The position numbers and the translations under genes were made by a program. Source: Epichloe hybrida (Eukaryota > Ascomycota > Sordariomycetes > Hypocreales > Clavicipitaceae). From it: 64,000 bases of DNA. Numbering within the stretch: position 1 is the first letter of the stretch; the number at the start of each line of letters is the position of its first letter. A model generated the notes under the pieces. That model worked only from the letters and a program-made list of their open reading frames with translations, was not told the origin of the DNA and did no database searches. This document shows positions 48,998 through 61,639 of this stretch, piece by piece. The stretch spans positions 1,612,001 through 1,676,000 of the forward strand of contig JAFEKR010000001.1 of the NCBI GenBank assembly GCA_019022495.1, in the 5' to 3' direction.

Positions 48998-51900
48998 ATT
49001 TTCCCGCAAAGCCTAGCTTGGCAATGAGGAAGCAGCTTTGGACGAGACGAGACCAGCTTAGACAACGTTGGCATGTTCAATATGCAATCGCTCTATCACC
49101 ACAGAACGTGTAGACACCCATGTGTATCGAGAATCGCGTATCGTATGCACGTACTTTGGCTTTAAATCGCGGCCACGGTGCGCGATATGAGGCATTGCAA
49201 ACGCGTGTGAGTAAGTCAAGTGTGTTCACTTGCCGCATCGAGGTTCCACGCAACCGATGCAGGAGTCGGATCAGCAAGCACTTTAGCAATGCTACCCAAC
49301 AAAAAAAAAATCGGTTCGTGGCGGGAAGCAGGGCATGAAAAAGTCCGTCAGAAACTCGTTCTCTGATCGTCGGGAACCATGGTGCCAGTAATATTAAGCG
49401 GCCCTCCAAGCCTGGCATCGTGTCTCTCTGGCTCCCCATTGACTTGCTTTTGCTTGTCTTTGAACCCCGGAGCGGGAGCCAGGCTAGGTAGGATACGATG
49501 CAGAGCAACCCGACCTCACTCTTTTTTTGCTTTGCTGCTTTGCTGCTTTGTTCTGCTTGGCTTTCCTCTTCCCTTCCTCCTAAAAACAGTGAACAGATTT
49601 GATGAGTCTGTGAGTCTGTCGTTGTTCGATGTGTGGGGTGCGGATCAGTGCCTCATCAAGCCGGAGCCGGAGCCGGAGCCTGAGTCTGGCGCATACGTAC
49701 AGCTCGAGCGCCCGGGCAATTGATGGCCTTGTTCCTTGCTTTTGCAGGTAGTGAGTATAGTGAGTAGCAGACCAGCATCATTCCAGAGCCCAAATCATTG
49801 AAGCACCGCGGCTGAGCGAGAAAAAAAAAAAACAGCCATGAGTTCAGAGTGAGGTTACATATGTTGGCAAATGTTAGACATTTGATTTCAACAGCTTCGT
49901 GTCTTGATCTCCTCGCAGCCGAGAACTGTCTGGTTCGACGACGTCTTTTCAGCCCGCCAATATTCCAACGTCGTATCGTGGTTGAGTGGCCGCGGCTGGT
50001 TTGGACTAATGCAGCCACTACTAAAGGTCGAAGCCTTGTTGCGCTGTCGGTCATTAGACAGATCAATCAGCAATTGTGCTTGAGCTCGGAGCCACCACCA
50101 ATGTACTCGAGTACTCCGTACGCACTACTACACCATGAGCAAGCTGGTACTACATCTGATTTCGTTGCACAAAATCGTGGGTATTCCTGTAGCCCATGCG
50201 CAGGCTCAGCCGTGACACCAGGACGGAAAACAATTAAACAATGACAGCGATAATATCAAAGACAGCAAGGTGACCCGAAATGCAACACGCAGAATGCGAT
50301 CCCTGACGGACGTGCCTTGTTTTCTTCTCGTATGCTGGTGCTGGTGTTACATGGGTACCAGACGTAGGGATGTCAGATGTCAGACAACCAGACATGACCT
50401 CTGCGTGTCTTTGAGGCAAGACTAGCATAGCATAAGTCGTGTAAAGTGGTCTGTCTGGTTGGTCTGTCTGGTCAGCAACTGTCAATCGCACACACCAGAC
50501 GTCTAGGCACCCAGGTATTACGTTCATCCTCACAGCCAGTTCGGGTGCATTGACATCACCTAATAATATTACTCCGTGGACCATGAATCCAAGTCAATGG
50601 ACAATGATGCCTACTGTAATTCAGTTTTGTGTAAAGCAGGCTCATCATATCTCTGGGCACTTGCAACTGATGTCAATCTTGAGTCCAATGAACACTTGGT
50701 CAAGCAAGAGGCGTTTGATGGCGCGCGATACTCGGGATGCATCGCTCGTCAGCCAGCGCCTTGGCCCAATGTGATAGAACAGCTTAAACAGGGTTTTCTC
50801 AAAACTCCAGCAGCATCTGTGGAATCAGAGAGCCACTTGGACGCGGTCAAACATTCTCAAACCTGCCTTTCTGTCATCCGGGACACCGTTAGGCAGACCG
50901 AGGGAATTTAACCTAGCCAAAGCTCTAGCTTTGGCTAAGGTGCGGCCTTGGCGCATGTTTCGAAAAAAAGGCATCATTGTTCAACTTTTTGCATGCCGCT
51001 CTACGGCGCTCTACGGGACCATGGCAGAATATGCGGTCAGCAAGACATGGCATTGCAAAACAAGACGAGACAAAAGATCCATCTTCGAAATGTCCGAGAT
51101 GGGTGTAGTATTTCCTCGTTTGATTGGCTGAGCTCCGGGAGCAAGAAAGCTGTTGGAAGCTGTGGGAGACTTCGCAGGGTGCCTCCTTCCCCGGGCCGAA
51201 AGAAAAATGCACGTAACATGAGGAGGCGATTGCGTTGAAACTGCTGCCAATGCAAATAGCTCCTCCACCTTGCCGTTTGTCTCGTCTGCTAAGCTGCGAA
51301 TTTTATGAGCCAATTTATGTATCATGGCAGGACCTTCTTTCGCTCGGCTGAATGCCTCTTTATTGGATGCGTGAACCTCTCAGCGCTACTGGCTTGGGCG
51401 AAGCCGGAATTTGGTCAATGCTACCCCTGTCAATATCGTCTTTCGACGCTCTTGGACGAATGAGTGGCTAAATCCCCGACCTGACCATCGCCATGATCCG
51501 AAACCTACTGCAAATGGCAATGTCTTGCCTAGCTTTCCCTGAGTTCAAGGACATTGTTATTGGCTCTCATTCCTCGAACCTGGGTTTGAAGGTCGGGTAC
51601 CTGGTGATGATGGATCCCGGCCCCGATCCAGGTCCACCATCACTCGTTTGCGCCTCAGAGCGAGCAGAGTTTAGTGGCTATTGGCGTCGTCGAAGTGCCT
51701 CACGAACGTACGATACATACTATTCTTGGAAAACCTGACGTCGGTGGTCACTTTACTCTGTATGGTAATCCATCCGTGACGCCTTTGCCAGGTGGCTAGG
51801 ATTGAGAGTTTGAGTCCCCTCACAGCCATTGGGCCGGGGCCTCTGGCTTAACCTGTTGCAGCCAATCAATCATGCCCATCGGCACGGCAAGAGACACTAG

Positions 51901-54900
51901 CAGCAGGGTACGGAGTAATACAGCACATCGATTGCACGGTTTTAGCCTTGTCGGTGTTGCAGCCATCTTGTCGCAGAGCCTCAGACCCATGATTGTTGGC
52001 AGACCCGTGTGGTATCCAGCGGCCAATTAAAGTAGCTGGACGTGGACGCGCTTTGGCACGACTGAACGAGATCCAATTTATCATGCGTGTGAAGATGAGC
52101 CGTCCAATAGCTGACCAATAACGCAAACGAGCAACACGTTCTATGTACGGATTACAACCAAACCTACTCCGTATTATGTAGCGATGCCAACTGTCTCGAC
52201 CCGTCCGACGCTCCCAGTTTATCTGCTCAATCGGGAGATCCTTCAATCCATGCCATCTCTGCTGATCTCGTGTTTTGTCCCAGATGAGAGAAAAATATTC
52301 CAGGGCAATGGTGTCTTTTCTCTCTTCCCCCATCGTCGAAAGTCGTAACTAAAGACCGGGCTATTGCTGCAAATTCTGCGTCAGCACATACAGACAAAAA
52401 TTGCAAACCACAATTTCTGAAATACAGCACCAACATCCTTGGTGTTTTAGCCATTGAGCTCGCCATCACAGTACATACGACTATGATGCACGGCACTCCG
52501 CATTGCTCATCAAAATTGAGAAATGATCCTCGGCTCGCCAACAAGAGGCAGTCATCTACTCCGTAACAAAGCCGATTGACTGGCTGACTGACTGGGGTGG
52601 TAGGTAGGTAGGGACGCGAGCGACGACATGGATCCTCTTTTATAGCTTAGCACGAACCTTCATGTCGGCGATACAGACATTCTGTACATGGAGCGAGACT
52701 ATTGCTATTGGGACGGTGCCTCTTAGATGCTTGGACGACCACACTCGGGAGGCAAACTTCTTGCTGTTGAAGCTCAATTTGTCTGTCATAGATACAAACC
52801 TGAACTTGTACCGGCGCAGGTATTCGCTGGCTGACATGGGACCCTCATGTAGTGTTTTGTACGCTGAGGAAGCCATGCGGCCGCATCTGTTTTGATGTGC
52901 CTCCTACCAACGGTGTACTATACAAACGTCAACTAGTCACTGAAATCACAATTAAGCTTTTCAGCTGTTGCATCAATCCCGCACCGATACAAAGGCATGT
53001 GAACTGATTTACGGTTACATGGCCTTTGGGACAACTTACAAGGCATTGGTGGTAATCATGGAGGAGCCTCCGTCGCCTGACTGATATGAGAACTTTGTTG
53101 AGCCCACCAGGCATTTTAGACTGCCTGCTATTAATGTATTAATGCGGTGCTCCGTATTCCCCATGTGCTCATCTCATCACGTATCACCATGGCACTAGAG
53201 CCAGTCAGGTAAGTCTTGCCCGCTCCCCACGCATGGCATGAAAGCAGGCTACGCCAATTGCATCGTTCTGTCCGGGTCGTTTGGTCATTCATTAAACCTT
53301 TCAAAGCGGTCATGCAATGTCACCGAGGCCGGCTTTTGGCTCTTTGAGCATGCATAGATGTGGCGACATCGGGCGCAATGACACGATGGAAAGAACTGAC
53401 CGACTGTCATGCTCTACTAGTCATAGCAAATGCGATACTCATCATGCTGTTGAGTATGATGTCAAGTTTTTCCCTCTTTCCCAAAATGACTACATATCGA
53501 GAACTTAGAAGGACCCAGGGGTATCCACAGGCGCCACTGTCATTGAAATTTGCTCTCCCAAAAGCCATGTTTCTACGTCAAAGAACGAACAAGGGACGCC
53601 ATCTCCCCAACTGACAAGACCCAGGGGTAGGCTCTTTTTTTTGTGCACAAGCAATTACTAATTATGCAGCCCGCCCTCGTGTCATGCATGGCGGTTGGTC
53701 AACTTACGGCTGTCAATTACTCCCGTACAGAGCTTGCATCACATCACACCACACCACATCAGACTTCACAGCCGGCAGAGTACCTTGGCTCCGGAAGATG
53801 ACGCAGGCAATATTGAGGTGCTGATTTTTTTGCGAAGTAGGGGATGCAGGCTCTGAAGAGTCATGCCATTCGTCCGTATGTTCCTATGTCCGCCGCCTGT
53901 TGTATAATGGTGTCGTGTCTGGTGCTACATTGGACAAGGAGAGGACAAAATATCGCCCAGGGATTCTCTAGGAAGGAACGAGGCTTTCAGTACGAGTTTG
54001 ATCATGTCTCGGCTTACCTATGGAGTGGATGCAAGTCTCTGCATCTCAGGATAAGCAGAAGAGGGGTCTTGACAGACATGTCGCGACACTCCTCTATTTT
54101 TTTGGCCTTTTACTCTCTCTGAAACATGAGTCGTTCAAGTGGCCAGCATGGCACTGATTCACTTTTAAGGTATCAAAGGAACTGGGGTCGAAGACCTTCT
54201 CATCGATCTACCGAGTACGGAGTATGAGTGGACGCATTTGAACCTGCTCACGTTAGAAACATGGAGGCTGCTTATTATGCAACCACTTTATGAACAAGAG
54301 ACATGTCGCACTGCGGATATATGCCTGGGGCACAGGGCCCGAGGCGCCCACATAATCTTAAAGTGAGGAGGACTAGCCAAGAGGGAGAGAAAAAAAAAAG
54401 GGCATAAAAGGAGCACACCCCAGTCACGCAGCAGATACGGAGGTATCTTTGGAGAAGAAGAAAAAAAGTGCTCAGCTGGACCGCTGAGCTCGTGCCTGCA
54501 CTGTCATATCGTGGCATCAAATGCCCTGCAGGCCTGGGGACTACAGCTACAACTCTAACTCCAACCACAACCACAACGAGGCAACTGGTAATTATTACAC
54601 GTACACAAAACAGAGCCGTGTTCCTGCACCCGACTTCTCGGCGCTGGTCCAGGGGGAACACGACACAGGGATGATACCGGACCGGATCATGAACCCAGAT
54701 GCAACACGACGCGATGCGGTGTCGTAAGCAGGGCGACAGGTATCTGGTCAAACTGATGCCGTTGAAACAGGTCCTGTCATGCACGGGGATTTCAAGAAAC
54801 GAGAAGAAGAATACCAGGCAGGTTGAAATTACCGTGAAACGAGCCTAGGAGGGTTGGCGCCATTTCCGAATCTGGGCTAGTGTTTCTAGAAACTTACCCA

Positions 54901-55169
54901 GGAAGGAAATTATTATGCCACTCTAGATTAGACGCACTTCTTTTGCACAATGACGCGCTAGACATGTAGCAAATAAAAGAAACACATGTGGCCAAATGCA
55001 AGGACGGACTCCTTCTGTCTGTCCTTGGGTGCTCTGCCGGAGACGGGAGGCTTTCCCGGGCTGTTTCAGTCATCATCGAAGACATATTTCTTCTTGGTCC
55101 ATTGTAGAGCACAGAAAAAGAAAAGATCTTTCAGGGTCCTGCAGAAACACAAGTGCGACTCCCATGGGC

Positions 55170-55218
55170 TTTTTTTTTTTTTTTTTTTTTTTTTTGGTTG
55201 GTTGGTTGGTTGGTTGGT
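55170..55218. repeat. T-run followed by ggtt tetranucleotide repeat
   Basis: A run of about 26 T is joined to about five ggtt units. Confidence 0.9.
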
Positions 55219-56971
55219 CCTCTTTTTGGCTGAGCAACACCTCGTCAAGACGTCGCATTCTTGTCCAGTAGTTTGATACGACTTTTGCCAGTGCCGAAAC
55301 TGGGTCTTGCCATCATGATTCATCCTGCACGGAGTATCCTTTTCTCTTTCTCAACACGCCCCGGACCCCGTCAGATACCTAGTCGAGCAACCTGTGGCTC
55401 TTTACTGTTATTCCGTACAAGCCGGTGCGCGATCATGCTTCATGGAAAGAAGAAAAAGGCAATTTCGTACGGAGGATCAGCCCCTCGTTGCGAATCCAGT
55501 CTGGACAGGAAATTATGATTTCTACAAAATTAGGGAGAGGCTACTCGAAACAGTAGAGAGAGGTGTTGCGGAACATACAGTACATGAAGAGAACCCCCCG
55601 GGCTTTCTTTTCTCTATGGAGAAACTAGGATCGGGCTGGTCGGAATTCCTAAAGTGGTTCGACATGGATTACGAGAGACTGAGAACACGGGACCACCATT
55701 GATCTCTCATGAGATTGAAGCCGGCACAGCAACGACGAGCAATGACGGAAGGTGCTTGCGAATCACATCGAGCTAGCCTCTGAGCCTCACCGGCAGCGCA
55801 GGCCCAGCACAAAGCCCGTACTCGGATGGGACAATTTCGCCAAATGATGCCGGTGCCCGTAGCAACAAGCTAGGTAGGTGGACAAGGTCTTTTGGGGGGA
55901 GGGGGGGGCGGACGGACGGACGCCATCGCTGGCAGGCAACGTACCGTCTGTCACAGATAATAGACCCAAATTGTGTCCAACGCCGTGATGCCATTCTTTG
56001 CTACAGAGTACAATCATTCAGATACTCCGTACAAGACGCAGTTGCGCCCCGAGCGTCTCAGACACCAGTTTAGACGAGGTGCTACGATTTTAAGAAATCA
56101 GAGCCGTCGTCTTGGTCCCCCCCCCCCCCCCCGAAGGGACCTGGACGAAGGGTCTCAGACTCGTGAAGACCACGGCCGGAACATTTCGTTTCGGGATGGA
56201 TGATGAAGTATCAAACGACAAACGACAACAAGGCGTGTGTACAATGATTAGTGCAACAATGCATTTATCGCGCACAGAACAAATTTCTGTAGGGCGCGAA
56301 GAGGGGTCTGCTTCTTTCGATGTACGTTCGTTCGTTCGTTCCTTGTTTGCTCCCTCCTCCCTCCTTTATTACGGGGTACGAAGAAGCACAGATACATGAT
56401 ACGCCCAGTCTACTAATTAACCCTGTCTCGAGAGCTCTGGCCGCTTTTTGCTGCACCAGGAATGCAGCTTCAAAGACTGCGTGCGTCCTGGTTGATCGCC
56501 TGGGTTATCGGGTTTCGGGCACACATGGCGGGCTCCGCGACAATGGACTTGCAGCAATTGGCTTCAATCATGCTCCTTTTTTGGATGGATGCGATAACGG
56601 CGACCATATTATTAATATCGAGCTCCGCTGGTGGCCCGACAGACCTTGGCCTTCGCTTGGAAAATACCGACAATCCGACTCCAAAGCTCCGACGAGGAAG
56701 CTTGGCAGGCGAGCAGGATCATGACACGCCTACCGAGTACATAGAGCGGTGGCCGATGCACCGCGGGTCGTTGGACCTAGCTTGGGACGGAGTACTCCGT
56801 GTAATAGCGGAGTCTTTCACTCTCACTCTGTTTTCTCTGTTGCCCATCTATTTTGGAAAATTTCGTTGATATTCAATAAGTCGACTGGGGTCCTGCTTGT
56901 CCTGCTTGGCGAGAGCTTCGAGCGGAGCCTCAAACGTGACAGGCGAGCTTTGACGGAAACGCCCCGCTGAC

Positions 56972-56997
56972 GCGCGAAAGAGTCGCGCGAAAGAGTC
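56972..56997. repeat. 13-bp tandem repeat with CGCGAAA
   Basis: Two copies of gcgcgaaagagtc in tandem, then gcgc again. Each contains CGCGAAA, which fits the yeast Swi4/Swi6 box CRCGAAA, but no gene lies next to it. Confidence 0.75.
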
Positions 56998-58604
56998 GCG
57001 CTTCTCTGATCAAGAGCAGACGATTATTGGAGAGATGCCGTCTAATCATCGCGGTTAACCGTGCAGCCATTTTGCAGCAATAGCCTCGAACCTGGCAGGC
57101 ATCAGAGCGGGCGTCGCTTCAACAACTCTTGTCATGGTGCGGAGTAGAGAGAGAATACACTTCAACACACCCCCTTCCCTGGACAGAGTCCACCGTTCCC
57201 ACGGCGAGTAACAGGCTGCTTGGTGTCTTGGAATCTTGGAGGCGGCTCATGGGCAGAGAAGAGAACCCTGTCTTCGTCAATCTTGACTTGTATACGACTT
57301 GATACGGAGCACGAAGTGCTTGCATATGCACAAGTTTTGCATGCGTCTGCTTTGCACTCGGTACTCCAAGAAGAGAGGACATGAGCGAACCGCACAATTG
57401 ACCAAAAGTCAGAGTCCCTCTTCTTGATTTTACATGGCCAGGGTCGTCGTCGCCCCTCTTCATCCGTACACCACCATCCCCATCTAATAAAAAAAATATC
57501 GTCATCCACAGAGAGCTCCGCCTCGTCTCCGCTCAGAAAAAAAAGCTCGGCCCATGAACCCTTCAGTTCGAAAGCCAAGAAGGCTTGGAAGAAGCGGTAG
57601 GAGATGAGAGAAGGGGAAAGGGAAAAATTCAGACTGGACATGAAGAGGGGGTCCATGGAAGCCCGGCTTACCCGAGTTGATAAGAATATTAGGAATATCC
57701 ACGGTAACGGCTGTTAATCTTACGTGTTTTCCATCCTCGTCGACTTTTTTTTTTTTTTTTTTTTTTTCCCCGGAGTTTCTCATCAAATAGAATGGTTGGC
57801 GACGAGCGGGCCATTCCCTCTACGTACGTCATTCCACAACTTTGTGATCCGCTAGGCCAGCGCACAAAGCGCTCAAAGCCGACGGTAAAGCTGCCTGGGA
57901 AAATATTTCGAGGTTGGGCGACGGTCACAGAACTCGGAACATAACATCACGACAGCACACACGCTTCGAAATTGCAGCATCGGAAAGCAAGTCGAATCAT
58001 GGTCGGAAAGACATGGACATCGTCGATGACCTACATGATTTTCTCGATCATCGGTCAAAGTCCCCGCCAAGCATCTTCTCAGCTCTTACAGATTAGCAAG
58101 AACTCATTCAGGCCCCTTTATTAGTTTCATCACTCCAGTAGCCCGTCGGTCCAAGCCACCGCCGTTGGATGAGAAGATATGCACCAGGGCGACGAGCGAA
58201 GGCGCAGAGAGACAAGAGGGATTCGACCAACCGTTTTGCTCAGGATGGATATGCCTGGTAGCCCCCGCCGTGCTGTGATGATGACGAGCTACACATACAT
58301 AAAACAAGGCTTATCACGATACCAAGCGAGCGAACAAGCCGGCATCTCGGTCGGTTGTTCACGCGAGGTGAGCTGGCTAGCTAGCTAGCTCGACATCGCC
58401 AGAAGCAGCTATGGATGCAAGCCAAAAGCTCTCATGAAAGGTGAAGCTTTTTTTCCCCGAAGGCGAAAGGAGGCAAGGAAACAGCGCAGTCAATCTTGGT
58501 TGCTGTGGCCGGGAATGGGGACCTGGACCTGGACCTGGCTAGCGTGATGCTCGGCAAAATGCAATGATGGGACTCGATGCATCTACGTACGATCCGAATG
58601 CCCC

Positions 58605-58657
58605 CATGTACGGTGGCACCTTAGACAGGCCTCGCAAAGGGCTGCCAAAACAGAAAA
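58605..58657 (+). repeat. Left end inverted repeat of the AT-rich block
   Basis: The core cgcaaagggctgccaaaaca (58633-58652) is identical to the complement of 63582-63601. Similarity extends outward to catg (58605-58608) with about five mismatches and a 2-base gap. Confidence 0.75.
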
Positions 58658-59046
58658 CCCACATTATGATTTCAGGTAAGCTACGTAAATAGTAAATTAA
58701 ATCTATATATAAATTTAAGGAAGTGTATATATATAAAATAAAATTAAGCTAAGCTAGTCTTTACTTTACTTAACTCTTATATATAAGAGTAAGCTACTAA
58801 CCTAGAATACTATAAGAAGGTACTAGCTATTATTCTAGATTAGCTAGCATTACTAGCTAATGTCTCTGTTTATAATCACTTAGTTAAGAGCTTTATTAAT
58901 AGTATTATAATATATATAAAAGGGCTATAATATAACCTTAAAGCAAAAAAAGCAAGGGAAAATTTATATATATAACTTTAAAGGATAATAGAATTATTTA
59001 TAGTTTTATCCTTATCTAGTGTAATTAGGTTATCTTTAGTCCTAGG

Positions 59047-59456
59047 CAGAGTATTGTTTGTAGTTAGTGTAGTGTGTTTTGTAGTTTTTACATTTAATTT
59101 TATAGCTAGCTTATAATTAAATAGATTATCCTATAAATCACGGAATCCTATAGAGATAAATCCTAAGAAAAATACTATATATAAAAGTGGGTCTAAAAGT
59201 GGACCCCTTGCCTGTAAATTAGAAAAACTACATTTGTAGTGTATTCTTAGTGCTAAAATGTAGTAAAATGTAGTTTTTCTAATTTATAGGCGAGGGGTCC
59301 ACTTTTAGACCCACTTTTATATATAACTACATTGTAGTTTTTTAGTTATCTATCTAAAAAAAGAAGTTTTGTATCTCTATATATTTTCTAAGATTAGATA
59401 TATATTATTTGTTAAATAAAAAATACACTACAAATCAATTGTAGTGCAATACTCTG
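59047..59456 (-). mobile_element. hAT-type MITE, copy 2
   Basis: This 410-bp copy is inverted relative to 17105-17514. It has the same cagagtattg/caatactctg ends and a perfect 8-bp duplication, gtcctagg (59039-59046 and 59457-59464), different from the first copy's, so it is an independent insertion. The central long inverted repeat is preserved. The complete left end shows that the 98-bp end at 18021-18119 is a truncated copy. Confidence 0.92.
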
Positions 59457-59464
59457 GTCCTAGG

Positions 59465-60409
59465 TCCTTTAATAAGGTTAACTAGCTATTCTTAGGAACC
59501 TATATTTAATCCTATATAAGCGTTTTCTACTAGTAAACCTACCTAGTCTCTATTAGAATAAGAAGATATATAATCTAGCTATTTATAGTTATTACACGTA
59601 CTACTAAAGTGGCCTAGTAAGCATATATAAACTAGGAATAGCGTAGTAAGATTATCTTTATCCTATGCTATTTATTATATATAGTAGTTATAAGGATTTA
59701 TATATAGCATACCTCTTAATTAAATTAAGAAGGCATTTATATATAAGGGCCACTTACTTTTAATTTACTCTAGTTAGACTTAATCTTAAAGAAATTATAT
59801 ATTATAGCTAGGTAAAGTAAGAATAGTATACTACTCTTATAAATAAATATATAGGCTAAGACTATTCTTACTTATATAAGCTAAAAGTAGCTAAGGTATA
59901 CTAGGAATACTATATATAAGACCCTAGAAGAGGTCTTAGTTATATATTATAAGAGGTGTTAAAGCTATATATATAGGTAGGTTTAGGGTAGAAGGGCTAC
60001 TATATTACTATTACTATTACTATAGTCTATACTAAAATTAGATATAAGTAATTAAAATAGTTATAATACATATAAAGAAGGCATATTAACTAGAAAAGAA
60101 GATTATTAGTATATAGCATAAGAATAAAGGGATTCTATACGTATATACTATTATTATTATTATTATTTTTATAAAAATTAAGAAAGGAAAAATTTAGGAT
60201 TATAGCTTTTAGCTATAGGTTTTTTTTTCCTTATAGTGTATAACTATTTACTACCTATTAGCTTAGGCTATATAATTTATAACTATATATCTTAACTTAT
60301 AGCTAGTAAGTACGGATTTATCTATATAAGGCAAGAGCAAGTGACCCTTAGAATTATATTTAGCCTAAGAATCCTTATATATATATATATAACTAAAATT
60401 TATACTAAA
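59465..60409. other. AT-rich sequence without recognisable feature
   Basis: RIP-like DNA between the MITE and the pyrimidine-rich leader at 60.4 kb. It has short att/act triplet runs near 60000 and 60150 but no motif I can name. Confidence 0.35.
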
Positions 60410-60492
60410 CCCCTTTTTACCCCTCTTTTTTTTTCCTTTTCTTTCTCTTTTCTTTCTTTCTCTTTTTATTCTTTTCTTTACTTTCTTATATA
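60410..60492 (+). promoter_or_regulatory. Pyrimidine-rich leader before a degraded ORF
   Basis: About 75 bases of almost pure C/T (cccctctttttttttccttt and onward) end a few bases before an ATG at 60493. Such tracts are common just upstream of fungal transcription and translation starts. Confidence 0.45.
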
Positions 60493-61225
60493 ATGCCTAG
60501 CTACTTAAATTATTAGTAATAAAAATAATACCTAAAGGCATTATATACACATAAAGAAATTCAGAAAGCTTATCTAAATACTACTTTTTATTTACACTAT
60601 AGCTCACATTAGCCTTAATTAATTGCTATTAATTTAGATAATAAAATATTAACTTCCTATATAAAATCTCTATTAATATTATTATAGCTAATTCCTATAG
60701 CGTAAAGTAAGAGGGATTATATATTAAATTTTACTAAACGTTTCTAAACACAAGTATAAGAGGTAATATAAGCTACTTAAGCTTTTACCTCTAAGGATTT
60801 GTATAACTATCCCTAAGGGCTTTATATTTAGTTAATTCCATTGCTTTTACATAGTTATTATAATAAAGGCTTTTTTATCCTAAAATCAGTTACTAAGCTT
60901 AGTTTATATAAGACTTCTTATTATTATACTAAAGCTAATTTTATTTAGAGCTTATAGAGCTCTAATCTCTTTTATAGGAAAATAAGCTTAGTGAAGTTAG
61001 TCTAGTAACTAAAGCTAACTAGTTATATGAGTTTATATAACTAAGCTTTTTAGAGTAGTTTAATAAAAAAATTCCCTATAAGCTTAGATAAGCTTATTCT
61101 AAGGCGTCTAGCTTCTATTAGCTCCCTTAATTACATATTAGATTAAATTATATAGTTATTAATCTCTTTAGGAAAAAAAATTCATATAATTAGGAGATTT
61201 AAGATAGTTATATTCTTATCTTTCT
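60493..61225 (+). pseudogene. RIP-degraded ORF of unrecognised family
   Basis: From ATG 60493 one frame runs for about 243 codons to a TGA at 61223. Its internal stops are TAA/TAG, mostly consistent with former Gln codons, the pattern seen in the retroelement remnants. The inferred product begins MPSYLNY and is rich in Tyr, Leu, Ser and Thr, with no transmembrane run, zinc motif or catalytic signature I can identify. It could be a transposon-encoded protein or a member of a fungal subtelomeric family. No function is proposed. Confidence 0.45.
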
Positions 61226-61481
61226 GAATTTTTATATTATAAAGGAAGACTAAATAAAGGAAGAAAAAATTAAGGAAGAAAAGACTACTATAATAACAAA
61301 AAAACGTATAAAGCATTAAAAGGATTTATTATAATCTAATAAGTTACCCCCTTATACAAAATAACTATTATAAAGCTCCTCCCTTAGCCTATTACTAATA
61401 AGGCTAATTAAATAAAGCAAATTTAAACCTCTTAATTCTTATATAGATAAGTAATCTTAATAAGAATAATAATCTATACTT

Positions 61482-61607
61482 AATATAGAAGAGCGTACTA
61501 ATATAGAAGAGTATACTAATGTAAAAGAGCGTACTAATATAGAAAAGCTTGCTAATATAGAAGAGCTTACTAATAGAGAGAAGCTTACTAATATAGAAGA
61601 AAATTCT
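61482..61607 (+). repeat. 18-bp tandem repeat, seven copies
   Basis: Seven 18-base units of type aatatagaagagcgtact run in tandem, the last one degenerate. In one plus frame they give a hexapeptide repeat of type NIEERT or NIEELT, mostly free of stops, suggesting that the region once encoded a charged repetitive linker. Confidence 0.85.
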
Positions 61608-61639
61608 CTAGCTTATTATATAAGAAATATTTAAACGTA

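Larger units (their letters stand above)
48703..56800. repeat. Dispersed tactccgta motif
   Basis: Exact copies of tactccgta or its complement tacggagta occur at 48703, 50112, 51909, 52165, 52557, 54216 and 56023. One-base variants lie at 43351, 48841, 50570, 53148 and 55329, among others. At 56787-56800 two halves form a perfect palindrome, acggagtactccgt. All are in non-coding island DNA; none was seen in the AT-rich blocks or the three coding regions. Confidence 0.7.
46741..58604. other. Gene-free stretch of normal composition upstream of the cyclin
   Basis: For nearly 12 kb I see no frame with a recognisable domain, no consistent codon pattern and no tRNA or rRNA. Open frames reach at most about 200 codons, overlap one another on both strands, and lack conserved motifs. 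What is present: many simple repeats, homopolymer runs, at least seven exact copies of tactccgta/tacggagta, an 11-bp hairpin at 50914-50937 and a G-rich tract at 48475-48531. Composition is not RIP-like. It may be a long regulatory region, hold non-coding RNA genes, or be a decayed gene region. Confidence 0.5.

Noticed and set aside
58671..58685. Splice-donor-like caggtaagc at the left edge of the AT-rich block
   Set aside because: No upstream coding exon or downstream acceptor with coding sequence; a consensus match alone is not evidence.
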